DNA of 64,000 nt from Hymenopus coronatus (GCA_030762935.1 CM060896.1:10554001-10618000), one strand, 5' to 3'. Shown: positions 1 through 12,480, counted from the stretch's first letter. Numbers and translations: made by a program. The notes: a model not told the origin generated them from the sequence alone.

Positions 1-2689
1 GTGTGTCTGTGTGTGTATGTATGTGTGTGTCTGTGTGTGTATGTATGTGTGTGTCTGTGTGTATGTATGTGTGTGTCTGTGTCTGTGTGTATGTATGTGT
101 GTGTCTGTGTGTGTATGTATGTATGTGACTGTATGTGTATGTATGTGTCTGTGTGTATGTATGTGTGTGTCTGTGTGTGTATGTATGTATGTGTCTGTGT
201 GTATCGGTATGTATGTGTCTGTGTGTGTATGTATGTGTGTATGTATGTGTTTGTGTATGTATGTGTCTGTGTGTGTATGTATGTGTCTGTGTGTATGTAT
301 GTATGTGTCTGTGTATATGTATGTATGTGTTTATGTATGTGTGTGTGTGTGTATGTATGGGTGTGTCTGTGTGTGTATGTATGTGTGTGTCTGTGTGTGT
401 CGGTATGTATGTGTGTCTGTGTGTGTATGTATGTGTTTGTATGTATGTGTGTGTCTGTGTGTGTGTGTATGTGTGTATGTATGTGTGTATGTATGTATGC
501 GTCTGTGTGTATGTATGTGTGTGTCTGTGTATGTGTGTGTCTGTGTATGTGTGTGTCTGTGTGTGAATGTATGTGTGTGTCTGTGTGTCTGTGAGTTTCT
601 GTGTGTCTGTGTGTATCTATGTGTGTCTGTGTTTGTGTCTGTGTGTCTGAGTGTGTCCGTGTGTGTCTGTGTGTGCCTGTGTGTGTCTGTGTGTGTTTGT
701 GTGTTTGTGTGTGTCCGTGTTTATCTGTGTGTATCTGTGTGTGTCTGTGTGAGTCTGTGTGTGTGTCTATGTGTGTCTGTGTGTGACTGTGTGTGTTTTT
801 GTATGTCTGTGTGTATATGCATGTGTGTGTCTGAGTGTATCTGTGTGTATGTATGTGTGTATCTGTGTATGTGTGTATGTGTATGTATGTGTGTATCTGT
901 ATGTGTCTGTGTATCTGTGTGTATGTCTGTGTGTGTCTGTGTGTGTCTGTGTGTGTCTGTGTGTATGTATGTGGGTGTCTGTGTGTGTATGTATGTGTGT
1001 GGCTGTGTGTATGTATGTGTGTGTCTGTGTATGTATGTATCTGTGTGTGTATGTATGTGTGTGTCTGTGTTTGTGTGTGTATGTATGTGTGTGTCTGTGT
1101 GTATGTATGTGTGTGTCTGTGTGTATGTATGTGTGTCTGTGTATGTGTTTATTTGTGTGTGTATGTATGTGTGTGTCTGTGTGTATGTATGTGTGTATGA
1201 GTGGATATGTATGTGTGTGTCTGTGTATGTGTGTGTGTGTCTGTGTGTATGTATGTGTTTATTTGTGTGTGTATGTATGTGTGTGTCTGTGTCTGTGTAT
1301 GTGTGTGTCTGTGTGTGTATGTATGTGTGTGTCTGTGTGTATATGTATGTGTGTATGTATGTGTGTATGTATGTATGTGTGTGTCTGTGTGTGTATGTAT
1401 GTGTGTGTCTGTGTGTGTCTATGTCTGTGTATGTGTGTGTCTGTGTGTATGTATGTGTGTGTCTGTGTGGGTATGTATGTGTGTGCTTGTGTGTGTTTGT
1501 GGGTGTATGTATGTGTCTGTGTGTGTATGTATGTGTGTGTATGTATGTGTGTATGTATGTGTGTGTCTGTGTATGTATGTATGTATGTATGTGTGTATGT
1601 ATGTATGTGTGTGTCTGTGTATGTATGTGTGTGTCTGTGTGTCTATGTCTGTGTATGTGTGTGTCTGTGTGTATGTATTTGTGTGTCTGTGTGGGTATGT
1701 ATGTGTGTGCTCGTGTGTGTCTGTGGGTGTATGCATGTGTGTGTGTCTGTGTGTATGTATGTGTGTGTTTCTGTGTGTGTCTGTATGTGTATGTATGTGT
1801 GTGTCCGTGTTTATGTATGTGTGTGTCTGTGTGTGTATGTATGTTACTGTGTATGTGTATGTGTGTATATGTGTGTGTATATGTGTGTGTCTGTGTATCT
1901 GTGTGAATATCTGAGTGACTGTGTGTGTATGTGTGTAACTGTGTGTGTATGTATGTGTGTGTCTGTGTATGTGTGAGTCTGTGTGTCTGTGTGTGTTTGT
2001 TGGTGTGTGTCTGTGTGTGTCTGTGTATCTGTGTGTGTATGTATGTGTATGTCTGTGTGTGTATGTATGTGTGTGTCTGTGTGTGTCTGTGTCTGTGTAT
2101 GTGTGTGTCTGTGTGTGTCTGTGTGTATGTATGTGTGTGTCTGTGTGTATATGTATGTGTGTATGTATGTGTGTGTCTGTGTATGTATGTGTGTGTCTGT
2201 ATATGTATGTTTGTATGTATGTATGTGTGTGTCTGTGTGTGTATGTATGTGTGTGTCTGTGTGGGTATGTATGTGTGTGCTTGTGTGTGTTTGTGGGTGT
2301 ATGTATGTGTGTGTCTGTGTGTGTATGTATGTGTGTATGTATGTGTGTGTCTGTGTATGTATGTATGTGTGTGTCTGTGTGTGTATGTGTGTGTCTGTGT
2401 TTGTGTGTGTCTGTGTGTGTATGTATGTGTGTGTCTGTGTGTCTATGTCTGTGTATGTGTGTGTCTGTGTGTATGTATATGTGTGTCTGTGTGGGTATGT
2501 ATGTGTGTGCTTGTGTGTGTCTGTGGGTGTATGTATGTGTGTGTCCGTGTGTATGAATGTGTGTGTCTGTGTGTGTATGTATGTTTCTGTGTCTGTGTAT
2601 GTGTGTGTCTGTATGTGTATGTATGTGTGTGTCTGTGTGTATGTATGTCTTTGTCTGTATGTGAATGTCTGAGTGTATGTGTGTGTATG

Positions 2690-3400
2690 TATTATTCTGT
2701 GTCTGTGTATGTGTGTGTCTGTGTGTATGTATGTGTGTGTCTGTGTGTGTATGTATGTTTCTGTGTCTGTGTATGTGTGTGTCTGTGTGTATGAATGTGT
2801 GTGTCTGTGTGTGTATGTATGTTTCTGTGTCTGTGTATGTGTGTGTCTGTGTGTATGAATGTGTGTGTCTGTGTGTGTATGTATGTTTCTGTGTCTGTGT
2901 ATGTGTGTGTCCGTGTGTATGAATGTGTGTGTCTGTGTGTGTATGTATGTTTCTGTGTCTGTGTATGTGTGTGTCTGTGTGTGTATGTATGTGTGTGTCT
3001 GTGTGTGTATGTATTATTCTGTGTCTGTGTATGTGTGTGTCTGTGTGTATGTATGTCTTTGTCTGTATGTGAATGTCTGAGTGTCTGTGTGTGTATGTAT
3101 TATTCTGTGTCTGTGTATGTGTGTGTCTGTGTGTATGTATGTCTTTGTCTGTATGTGAATGTCTGAGTGTCTGTGTGTGTATGTATTATTCTGTGTCTGT
3201 GTATGTGTGTGTCTGTGTGTATGTATGTCTTTGTCTGTATGTGAATGTCTGAGTGTCTGTGTGTATGTGTGTATCTGTGTGTGTATGTATGTGTGTGTCC
3301 GTGTGTATGAATGTGTGTGTCTGTGTGTGTATGTATTATTCTGTGTCTGTGTATGTGTGTGTCTGTGTGTATGTATGTCTTTGTCTGTATGTGAATGTCT
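2690..3400 (+). repeat. ATTATTCTG-marked subarray in the GT block
   Basis: Within the GT block the word ATTATTCTGTGTC occurs at 2691, 3013, 3099, 3185 and 3335, and again alone at 7267. The 3013, 3099 and 3185 copies are exactly 86 bp apart and share the following words CTTTGTCTGTATGTGAATG and CTGAGTG. This is a local higher-order expansion. Confidence 0.8.
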
Positions 3401-4304
3401 GAGTGTCTGTGTGTATGTGTGTATCTGTGTGTGTATGTATGTGTGTGTCTGTGTGTGTCTGTGTCTGTGTATGTGTGTGTCTGTGTGTGTATGTATGTGT
3501 GTGTCTGTATGTGTGTGTCTGTGTGTGTCTGTGTGTCTGTGTGTGTCTGTGTGGGTATGTATGTGTGTGTCTGTGTGTGTCTGTGGGTGTAGGTATGTGT
3601 GTGTCTGTGTGTGTATGTATGAGTGTGTCTGTGTGTATATATATATGTGTGTGTCTGTGTGTATATGTATGTGTGTATGTGTGTGTCTGTGTATGTATGT
3701 ATGTATGTTAGTATGTATGTATGTATGTATGTATGTATGTGTGTGTCTGTGTGTGTATGTATGTGTGTATCTGTATGTGTCTGTGTATCTGTGTGTATGT
3801 CTGTGTGTGTCTGTGTGTATGTATGTGGGTGTCTGTGTGTGTATGTATGTATGTGTGTGGCTGTGTGTATGTATGTGTGTGTCTGTGTATGTGTGTATCT
3901 GTGTGTGTATGTATGTGTGTGTCTGTGTTTGTGTGTGTATGTATGTGTGTGTCTGTGTGTATGTATGTGTGTGTCTGTGTGTATGTATGTGTGTCTGTGT
4001 ATGTGTTTATTTGTGTGTGTATGTATGTGTGTGTCTGTGTGTATGTATGTGTGTGTCTGTGTGTATGTATGTGTGTGTCTGTGTGTATGTATGTGTGTGT
4101 CTGTGTGTATGTATGTGTGTGTCTGTGTGTATGTATGTGTGTCTGTGTATGTGTTTATCTGTGTGTGTATGTATGTGTGTGTCTGTGTCTGTGTGTATGT
4201 ATGTGTGTATGAGTGGATATTTATGTGTGTGTCTGTGTATGTGTGTGTCTGTGTATGTTTGTGTCTGTGGGTGTATATATGTGTGTGTATGTATGTGTGT
4301 GTAT

Positions 4305-5845
4305 GTATGTGTGTGTCTGTATGTGTGTGTCTGTGTGTGTATGTATGTGACTGTATGTGTATGTGTGTGTCTGTGTGTATGTATGTGTGTGTCTGTGGGT
4401 GTAGATATGTGTGTGTCTGTGTGTGTCTGTGTGTGTATGTATGTGTGTGTCTGTGTGTATGTATGTGTGTGTCTGTGTGTATGTGTGTGTCTGTGTGTAT
4501 GTGTGTGTCTGTGTATGTGTGTGTCTGTGTATGTGTGTGTCTGTGTGTGAATGTATGTGTGTGTCTGTTAATGCGTGTGTCTGTGTATGTGTGTGTCTGT
4601 GTGTGTCTGTGTATGTGTGTGTCTGTGTGTATGTATGTGTGTGTCTGTGTCGGTCTATGTGTGTGTCTGTGCGTGTATGTATGTGTGTGTCTTTGTGTGT
4701 ATCCGTGTGTATGTATGTGTGTGTCTGTGTGTGTATGTATGTCTGTGTATGTGTGTCTCTGTGTGTGTATGTATGTGTGTGTCTGCGTGTGTATCTGTGT
4801 GTGTATGTGTTTGTGTCTGTGTATCTGTGTGTATGTATGTGTGTGTCTGTGTGTGTGACTGTGTGTATGTATGTGTGTATGTGTGTATGTATGTGTGTAT
4901 GTATGTGTGTGTATGTATGTGTGTGTCTGTTTGTGTATCTGTGTGTGTCTGTATGTGTATGTATGTGTGTATCTGTGTGTATGTATGTGTGTCTGTGTAA
5001 GTGTGTGTCTGAGTGTGTATGTGTGTGTCTGTGTGTATGTATGTGTGTGTCTGTGTATGTTTGTGTCTGTGGGTGTATATATGTGTGTGTATGTATGTGT
5101 GTGTCTGTATGTGTGTGTCTGTGTGTGTATGTATGTGACTGTATGTGTATGTGTGTGTCTGTGTGTATGTATGTGTGTGTCTGTGGGTGTAGATATGTGT
5201 GTGTCTGTGTGTGTCTGTGTGTGTATGTATGTGTGTGTCTGTGTGTATGTATGTGTGTGTCTGTGTGTATGTGTGTGTCTGTGTGTATGTGTGTGTCTGT
5301 GTATGTGTGTGTCTGTGTATGTGTGTGTCTGTGTGTGAATGTATGTGTGTGTCTGTTAATGCGTGTGTCTGTGTATGTGTGTGTCTGTGTGTGTCTGTGT
5401 ATGTGTGTGTCTGTGTGTATGTATGTGTGTGTCTGTGTCGGTCTATGTGTGTGTCTGTGCGTGTATGTATGTGTGTGTCTTTGTGTGTATCCGTGTGTAT
5501 GTATGTGTGTGTCTGTGTGTGTATGTATGTCTGTGTATGTGTGTCTCTGTGTGTGTATGTATGTGTGTGTCTGCGTGTGTATCTGTGTGTGTATGTGTTT
5601 GTGTCTGTGTATCTGTGTGTATGTATGTGTGTGTCTGTGTGTGTGACTGTGTGTATGTATGTGTGTATGTGTGTATGTATGTGTGTATGTATGTGTGTGT
5701 ATGTATGTGTGTGTCTGTTTGTGTATCTGTGTGTGTCTGTATGTGTATGTATGTGTGTATCTGTGTGTATGTATGTGTGTCTGTGTAAGTGTGTGTCTGA
5801 GTGTGTATGTGTGTGTCTGTGTGTATGTATGTGTGTGTCTGTGTA
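4305..5845 (+). repeat. 788-bp direct duplication inside the GT block
   Basis: Rare words recur at a constant spacing. GTCTGTTAATGCG lies at 4563 and 5351, and the phrases GTCTGTGTCGGTC, GTGTATCCGTG and GTGTAAGTGTG have partners 788 bp downstream. The two copies appear identical over roughly 750 bp. In a hypermutable simple repeat this points to a very recent unequal exchange, or to an assembly duplication. Confidence 0.85.
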
Positions 5846-8800
5846 TGTGTGTATGTGTATGTATGTGTGTCTGTGTGTGTATCTGTATGTGTCTGTGTAT
5901 CTGTGTGTGTATCTGTGTGTGTCTGTGTATCTGTGTGTATGTCTGAGTGTCTGTGTGTGTATGTGTCTGTGTCTGTGTCTGTGTATGTGTGTGTCTGTGT
6001 GTGTCTGTGTATGTGTGTGTCTGTGTGTGTTTGTTGGTGTGTGTCTGTGTGTGTCTGTGTATCTGTGTGTATGTATGTGTATGTCTGTGTGTGTATGTAT
6101 GTGTGTGTCTGTGTCTGTGTATGTGTGTGTCTGTGTGTGTATGTATGTGTGTGTCTGTGTGTATATGTATGTGTGTATGTATGTGTGTATGTATGTATGT
6201 GTGTGTCTGTGTGTGTATGTATGTGTGTGTCTGTGTGTGTCTATGTCTGTGTATGTGTGTGTCTGTGTGTATGTATGTGTGTGTCTGTGTGGGTATGTAT
6301 GTGTGTGCTTGTGTGTGTTTGTGGGTGTATGTATGTGTCTGTGTGTGTATGTATGTGTGTGTCTGTGTGTGTATGTATGTGTGTATGTATGTGTGTGTCT
6401 GTGTATGTATGTATGTGTGTGTCTGTGTATGTGTGTGTCTGTGTATGTATGTGTGTGTCTGTGTGTCTATGTTTGTGTATGTGTGTGTCTGTATGTATGT
6501 ATTTGTGTGTCTGTGTGGGTATGTATGTGTGTGCTCGTGTGTGTCTGTGGGTGTATGTATGTGTGTGTGTCTGTGTGTATGTATGTGTGTGTTTCTGTGT
6601 GTGTCTGTATGTGTATGTATGTGTGTGTCCGTGTTTATGTATGTGTGTGTCTGTGTGTGTATGTATGTTTCTGTGTCTGTGTATGTGTGTATATGTGTGT
6701 GTATATGTGTGTGTCTGTGTATCTGTGTGAATATCTGAGTGACTGTGTGTGTATGTGTGTATCTGTGTGTGTATGTATGTGTGTGTCTGTGTGTGTGTGT
6801 CTGTGTCTGTGTATGTGTGTGTCTGTGTGTCTGTGTGTGTTTGTTGGTGTGTGTCTGTGTGTGTCTGTGTGTGTCTGTGTATCTGTGTGTGTATGTATGT
6901 GTATGTCTGTGTGTGTATGTATGTGTGTGTCTGTGTGGGTATGTATGTGTGTGCTTGTGTGTGTTTGTGGGTGTATGTATGTGTGTGTCTGTGTGTGTAT
7001 GTATGTGTGTATGTGTGTGTTCGTGTATGTATGTATGTATGTATGTATGTGTGTGTCTGTGTGTGTATGTATGTGTGTGTCTGTGTTTGTGTGTGTCTGT
7101 GTGTGTATGTATGTGTGTGTCTGTGTGTCTATGTCTGTGTATGTGTGTGTCTGTGTGTATGTATATGTGTGTCTGTGTGGGTATGTATGTGTGTGCTTGT
7201 GTGTGTCTGTGGGTGTATGTATGTGTGTGTCCGTGTGTATGAATGTGTGTGTCTGTGTGTGTATGTATTATTCTGTGTCTGTGTATGTGTGTGTCTGTGT
7301 GTATGTATGTCTTTGTCTGTATGTGAATGTCTGAGTGTCTGTGTATGTGTGTATCTGTGTGTGTATGTATGTGTGTGTCTGTGTGTGTCTGTGGGTGTAT
7401 GTATGTGTGTGTCCGTGTGTATGAATGTGTGTGTGTCTGTATGTGTGTGTCTGTGTGTGTCTGTGTGTCTGTGTGTGTCTGTGTGGGTATGTATGTGTGT
7501 GTCTGTGTGTGTCTGTGGGTGTAGGTATGTGTGTGTCTGTGTGTGTATGTATGAGTGTTCTGTGTGTATATGTATGTGTGTATGTGTGTGTCTGTGTGTA
7601 TATGTATGTGTGTATGTGTGTATGTATGTGTGTGTCTGTGTGTATATGTATGTGTGTATGTGTGTGTCTGTGTATGTATGTGTGTGTCTGTGTATGTATG
7701 TATGTATGTATGTATGTATGTGTGTGTCTGTGTGTGTATGTATGTGTGTGTCTGTGTGTATGTATGTGTGTGTCTGTGTGTGTATGTATGTGTGTGTCTG
7801 TGTGTGTCTATGTCTGTGTGTATGTATGTGTGTGTCTGTGTGGGTATGTATGTGTGTGCTTGTGTGTGTTTGTGGGTGTATGTATGTGTGTGTCTGTGTG
7901 TATGTATGTGTGTGTCTGTGTGTGTATGTATGTGTGTGTCTGTGTATGTATGTATGTATGTGTGTGTCTGTGTGTGTATGTATGTGTGTGTCTGTGTATG
8001 TGTGTGTCTGTGTGTGTATGTATGTGTGTGTCTGTGTGTCTATGTCTGTGTATGTGTGTGTCTGTGTGTATGTATGTGTGTGTCTGTGTGGGTATGTATG
8101 TGAGTGCTTGTGTGTGTCTGTGGGTGTATGTATGTGTGTGTCTGTGTGTGTATGTATGTGTGTCTGTATGTGTATGTATGTGTGTGTCTGTGTGTATGTA
8201 TGTGTGTGTCCGTGTGTATGTATGTGTGTGTCTGTGTGTATGTATGTTTCTGTGTCTGTGTATGTGTGTGTCTGTGTGTGTATGTATGTCTTTGTCTGTA
8301 TGTGTTTGTATGTGTGTGTCTGTGTGTTTATGTATGTGTGTGTCTGTGTGTGTATGTATGTGTGCCTGTGTGTATGTATGTGTGTATCTGTGTGTATGTA
8401 TGTGTGTGTCTGTGTGTGTATGTATGTGTGTCTGTATGTGTATGTATGTGTATGTATGTGTGTGTCTGTGTGTGTGTGTCTGTGTGTGTATGTATGTGTG
8501 TCTGTATGTGTATGTATGTGTATGTATGTGTGTGTCTGTGTGTGTATGTATGTGTGTCTGTATGTGTATGTATGTGTGTGTCTGTGTGTATGTATGTGTG
8601 TGTCCGTGTGTATGTATGTGTGTCTGTATGTGTATGTATGTGTGCCTGTGTGTATGTATGTGTGTATCTGTGTGTATGTATGTGTGTGTCTGTGTGTGTA
8701 TGTATGTGTGCCTGTGTGTATGTATGTGTGTATCTGTGTGTATGTATGTGTGTGTCTGTGTGTGTATGTATGTGTGTCTGTATGTGTATGTATGTGTGTG

Positions 8801-9699
8801 TCTGTGTGTATGTATGTGTGTGTCCGTGTGTATGTATGTGTGTGTCTGTGTGTATGTATGTTTCTGTGTCTGTGTATGTGTGTGTCTGTGTGTGTATGTA
8901 TGTCTTTGTCTGTATGTGTATGTATGTGTGTGTCTGTGTGTTTATGTATGTGTGTGTCTGTGTGTGTATGTATGTGTGCCTGTGTGTATGTATGTGTGTA
9001 TCTGTGTGTATGTATGTGTGTGTCTGTGTGTACGTAATTGTGTGTCTGTGTGTATGTATGTGTGTGTCTGTGTGTATGTATGTGTGTATCTGTGTGTATG
9101 TATGTGTGTGTCTGTGTGTACGTAATTGTGTGTCTGTGTGTATGTATGTGTGTGTCTGTGTGTATGTATGCGTGTGTCCTTGTGTATGTATGTGTATGTC
9201 TGTGTGTATGTATGTGTGTGACTGTGTGTGTCTGTGTGTGTATGTATGTGTCCGTGTGTGTATCTGTGTGTATGTATGTGTGTGTGTCGGTGTGTGTCTG
9301 TATGTGTGTGTATCTGTGTTTATGTATGTGTGTGTATCTGTGTGTATGTATGTATGTTTGTTCGTGTCTGTGTGTATCTGTGTGTGTGTATGTATGTATG
9401 TGTGTGTCTGTGTGTATGTATGTGTGTGTCTGTGGGTGTCTGTATATGTAAGTGTGTATGTATGTGTGTGCGTCTGTGTGTGTATATGTATGCGTCTGTT
9501 TGTGTCTGTGTGTGTATGTGTGTGCGTCTGTGTGTTTGTGTGTGAGTCTGTTTGTGTCTGTGTGTGTATGTGTGTGCGTCTGTTTGCGTGTGTCTGTCTG
9601 TGTGTGCGTCTGTGTGTGTGTCTGTCTGTGTGTGTGTGTGTGTGTGTGTGGCGTGCTAATGTGTCCATGTGTGCTGGAACCTTTGTATAGCTTTACCTT

Positions 9700-9815
9700 A
9701 TTTTGTTTTGAGGTCCCTGATTCTGAAAAATAACTTTTAGAAAAAATCCGTATATGTGTGTATATGTGTGTGTGTCTGTTGACTGCATAGCTCAAATACG
9801 AAAAGACTTATTCTG
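9700..9815 (-). mobile_element. DR1 fragment at the GT-block edge
   Basis: GGTCCCTGATTCTGAAAAA, then a GT tract, then GCATAGCTCAAATACGAAAAG follow the order of the middle of DR1 read in reverse. No DR1 ends are present. Confidence 0.7.
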
Positions 9816-10260
9816 CTGTTGACAATAATATAAACGTTATCATGACTGTGAATAGCAAAGCGAATATTATGTTCATGTCGTATGTTCGTGTATTCGCGTT
9901 TGCCTTAGCTTTTCTATGTGTATGTGCCATTACACAGTGAAACAACTGACGGGGTAGTAGTATACATATATGTGCCCAAACACGAAAACACTTTCAAGAG
10001 CTGGTGCCTGGTAGCGTTACGACTTTGACACAAATATGAAAGTGTTGATCGTGGAACTTCTGATTGGTAGAAACCTGCTGTTTAATAAAGTCCATAGAGG
10101 TGCAGCTACCAGACGCACTCTCTACACTTAGGTAACGTCAAACACAGGAAAGAATTACGGACTGTAAAGTATGTTCTAATGGTATTTGTAGTTTTCCACA
10201 ATGCTTGTTGAAACGTTGTTCCAAGAGACGCTCCATTACCTTATCAATCACAAGTGGACT
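9816..10260. other. No recognisable feature
   Basis: AT-rich unique-looking DNA. No ORF, tRNA-like box or DR1 word was seen. Confidence 0.6.
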
Positions 10261-10261
10261 G

Positions 10262-10462
10262 AGTGATGATTCGCCTCTCACCGGGTTCGATCCCAAGTGA
10301 CATTTGTGGTGACAAAGCTGCGCTGGGGCGGTTATCTCCGGGTTCCCCAGTTTCCTCCGCCATCGCATTCCACCGGTGCTCCATCTTCATTCCAAGTATC
10401 ACCAGTGTCATCGCCTGCGGTGCCTCGGTAGTAAAAGCGGGCGTTAATCACTATAAAAAAAC
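10262..10462 (+). mobile_element. SINE-A copy, 5' truncated or divergent
   Basis: A tRNA B-box-like GGGTTCGATCCC lies near 10282. It is followed by a body (AAGTGACATTTGTGGTGACA...) that ends in AAAGCGGGCGTTAATCACT and a short A-rich tail. The same body recurs reversed at 27672-27832, 30425-30525 and 59992-60115. The order of tRNA-like head, shared body and A-rich tail marks a tRNA-derived SINE. No clear target duplication was found here. Confidence 0.75.
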
Positions 10463-10598
10463 CGGAGTGATGAACCGAGAAACCCCTTTTTTTGCGTAGC
10501 ATTGTCTTTCCTCGCACTTGCACTTAGGTTGCGTTATTTTACCACTGGTTCATTTTCAAAGAAACCTAATCTTTCAATTAAATAGGTATTACAAACAA

Positions 10599-10790
10599 AC
10601 ATTCCTATGGGCAGATAAAAATGTGATTTATTTTTCTTGCAACATGTTTGTAATGTGAAAACAAGTGTTCGTACAAATGTTCTTAACTTGGCGAGTTAAT
10701 AACAGCGGGTTTGGTTTCATGTGACAAGAAATCAAACTGAAGCTTCTCGGGAGTTCTGTAGCAAATGTGGTTATTATTCCTCAACATTCA
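10599..10790 (+). repeat. Left arm of ~190-bp inverted repeat
   Basis: Words such as AACTTGGCGAGTTA, AATAACAGCGGG, TTTCATGTGACAAGAAATCAA and TGTGGTTATTATTCCT recur reverse-complemented at 11800-11985 in the same order. The arms flank a DR1 copy. Confidence 0.85.
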
Positions 10791-10825
10791 ACTTCCAGTA
10801 TGGTTAGCTGCTGGCTGGACTATCA

Positions 10826-11686
10826 GAAAAAATCTTACGTGTTCCATTCACATCGCTTTGTCTATCTATATTTATGCAACAATTTTAGCATTGTTAAAAA
10901 GCTTATGCTTTTCTCTTTACTTCATGCTAATCGAGAAAAAAAAATTAGCAGCAATAGTCTTATTACTCGCTTCCTTGTAAGTAGAAGCGAAATAAGGGAG
11001 TAACATAGGTTAAAGTGATAGTCAAAAGCTGGTTGCTATGTGACTGAAGATCCTTTGTTTGTATGAACAAGAGTCTACAAATTCCTGTATGAGAAAAGTA
11101 TAGGTTTTTAAAGCTGAAATCAATATCAAGGAATATCTCAAAAACGATCAACTCGACTAAAAAAATGTATAAAACATAAACTGTGTAGTTTATTGTGATC
11201 TTCATTTTTGTGGCATTAGTTTTTGTCTATCTCTTACGGTTTACCAGTTATGTAAAATTCAATAAAATCATCCATAATAAAGAAATCCCAGGAAATGTAA
11301 TATATACATTTTTATTTGGTACGTAAATATCTTAAATATAACAGGCGTTAATCAAATACGTTAGAGCCATTATGAGAAAATAAAAAAAATCGAAATTTTT
11401 TCTATGTAAAGGGTAGTTTAGGGTGGGGAAATTTTCTTGAAAATCATCGTGTCGCATCCTTGGAGGATATCAAACTTAAATACCAAGTTTGGTATTTAAC
11501 GATATTTTCGTTTTTGAGCTATGCTGTCCAAAGACACACACACACGGACCTTTTTCCATTTTTTTTTTGGATTCAGGGGGACCCTAAACATGTATTTGTG
11601 GTGAAATCTCGGTATGGAATTTTTGGGTGCAATACAATACCTTCTCTATACACTATGTACTTAATGCGTGTAGAGAAAATAAAAAA
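10826..11686 (+). mobile_element. DR1 copy, near full length
   Basis: Starts AATCTTACGTGTTCCATTC and ends GTGTAGAGAAAATAAAA, with the typical internal order: an AAGCTTATGC block, AGAAGCGAAATAAGGGAG, GGTAGTTTAGGGTGGGG, a CA tract, then a GGACCCTAAACATG block. DR1 is AT-rich with no conserved ORF, so the short ORFs in it are chance. Confidence 0.88.
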
Positions 11687-11799
11687 CCAAAACCATTTCC
11701 AAAACACAGCAGATTATTGCTTTAAGAATTACCAAGGACTATGTGATAAACAAGGCAGTTATTAGGTATGGGTGGTATACCATTACTATAGGGTATATT

Positions 11800-11985
11800 A
11801 TGTTTAGGAATAACAACCACATTTATTGCACTCCCAAGGAACTTCAATTTGATTTCTTGTCACATGAAACCATACCCCGCTGTTATTAATATGTAAATAA
11901 CTCGCCAAGTTATAAACATTTGTTTTTACATTGCAAGAAAAAAAGCACACTTTTATCTGTCCCATGAGAATCTTTGCTTTGTTAT
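11800..11985 (-). repeat. Right arm of ~190-bp inverted repeat
   Basis: Reverse complement of the segment at 10599-10790, diverged by point changes and small insertions (for example ATGTAAATAACTC against AGTTAATA). The arms could be the ends of a composite element that carried DR1, or an inverted duplication with DR1 inserted in the loop. Confidence 0.85.
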
Positions 11986-12079
11986 AGTCAGTCAGAAACG
12001 AAGGCGGTGGTTGACATTAAGCGCACAGATAGGGGAAAATAGGGGAAGTGCTGCGTTGCAACATTTTTCTCGAGACGTA

Positions 12080-12480
12080 GAAAGGAGAGAAGTATGCCCA
12101 AGCATGTGGCAGTTGGCGCGAACTGTTGCTGCTACAATGTCACTACGATCCATTATTAATTTTCTTCCGTCTCGGCATTTCCTGTAACGAAATCCCATTT
12201 TCCTCAAAATGCGCAGCATAGAAGATTCACTGCCCTCAAAGCCCATGTCTTGTTTCATTTAGATCACAAGCTTTTGTATCTAGGAAACTTTTCATTCTTA
12301 TACACAGAAAAAATGTTTCGATGCAACAAATTCTTGTCATATCGTCAAGGTCATTCGCTGGTTTGTTCCTTTTATGCACTTTTCATGAGAATTAAATTTA
12401 TACCTTTTTTTGCTTCACTTACAATTCTTCCTACGGTGCGCACCTCAAAAGATCAGCTGTTTCCCTGCAACAATCGGCAA
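12080..12480 (-). pseudogene. Degenerate DDE-type transposase N-terminal fragment
   Basis: Read on the minus strand, 12258-12110 gives a segment with LRKMGFRYRKCRDGRK followed by RSDIVAATVR. This resembles the helix-turn-helix region of an insect-type DDE_3 transposase family, which has a GF-x-Y-KK-x-DGRK...DIV pattern. In a neighbouring frame just upstream FFSVYKNEKFPRYKSL continues the match, so at least one frameshift separates the parts. The DDE catalytic core is absent. I recognise it from the pattern only. The alternative is a chance resemblance in a short ORF. Confidence 0.5.

Larger units (their letters stand above)
1..9652 (+). repeat. 9.65-kb G/T-rich tandem repeat block
   Basis: The whole stretch is built from TGTG, TGTC and TATG words on the plus strand, with almost no other content, and it runs off the left edge of the window. 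It is not a plain microsatellite. Phrases such as GTGTGTCTGTGTGTATGTAT are arranged in longer repeats, with an exact ~788-bp direct duplication near 4.3-5.8 kb and further copies of long segments several kb apart. Stop codons are rare only because the words contain none, so long Cys/Val/Tyr/Met frames and complementary His/Thr frames appear without meaning. The alternating purine-pyrimidine content is of the kind that can adopt Z-DNA. The block ends at GTGTGTGTGGCGTGC, about 90 bp before the GT tract of a degraded DR1 copy, which may have been the seed (inference). Confidence 0.97.

Noticed and set aside
11..9795. Very long frames (up to 888 codons) of Cys/Val/Tyr/Met or His/Thr in the GT block
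   Set aside because: They follow directly from stop-free TGTG, TGTC and TATG words and are open in several frames on both strands. No start context, domain or composition bias suggests a protein.
10765..11003. Short ORFs inside DR1 copies
   Set aside because: They differ between copies in position, length and frame, so DR1 has no conserved coding capacity here.
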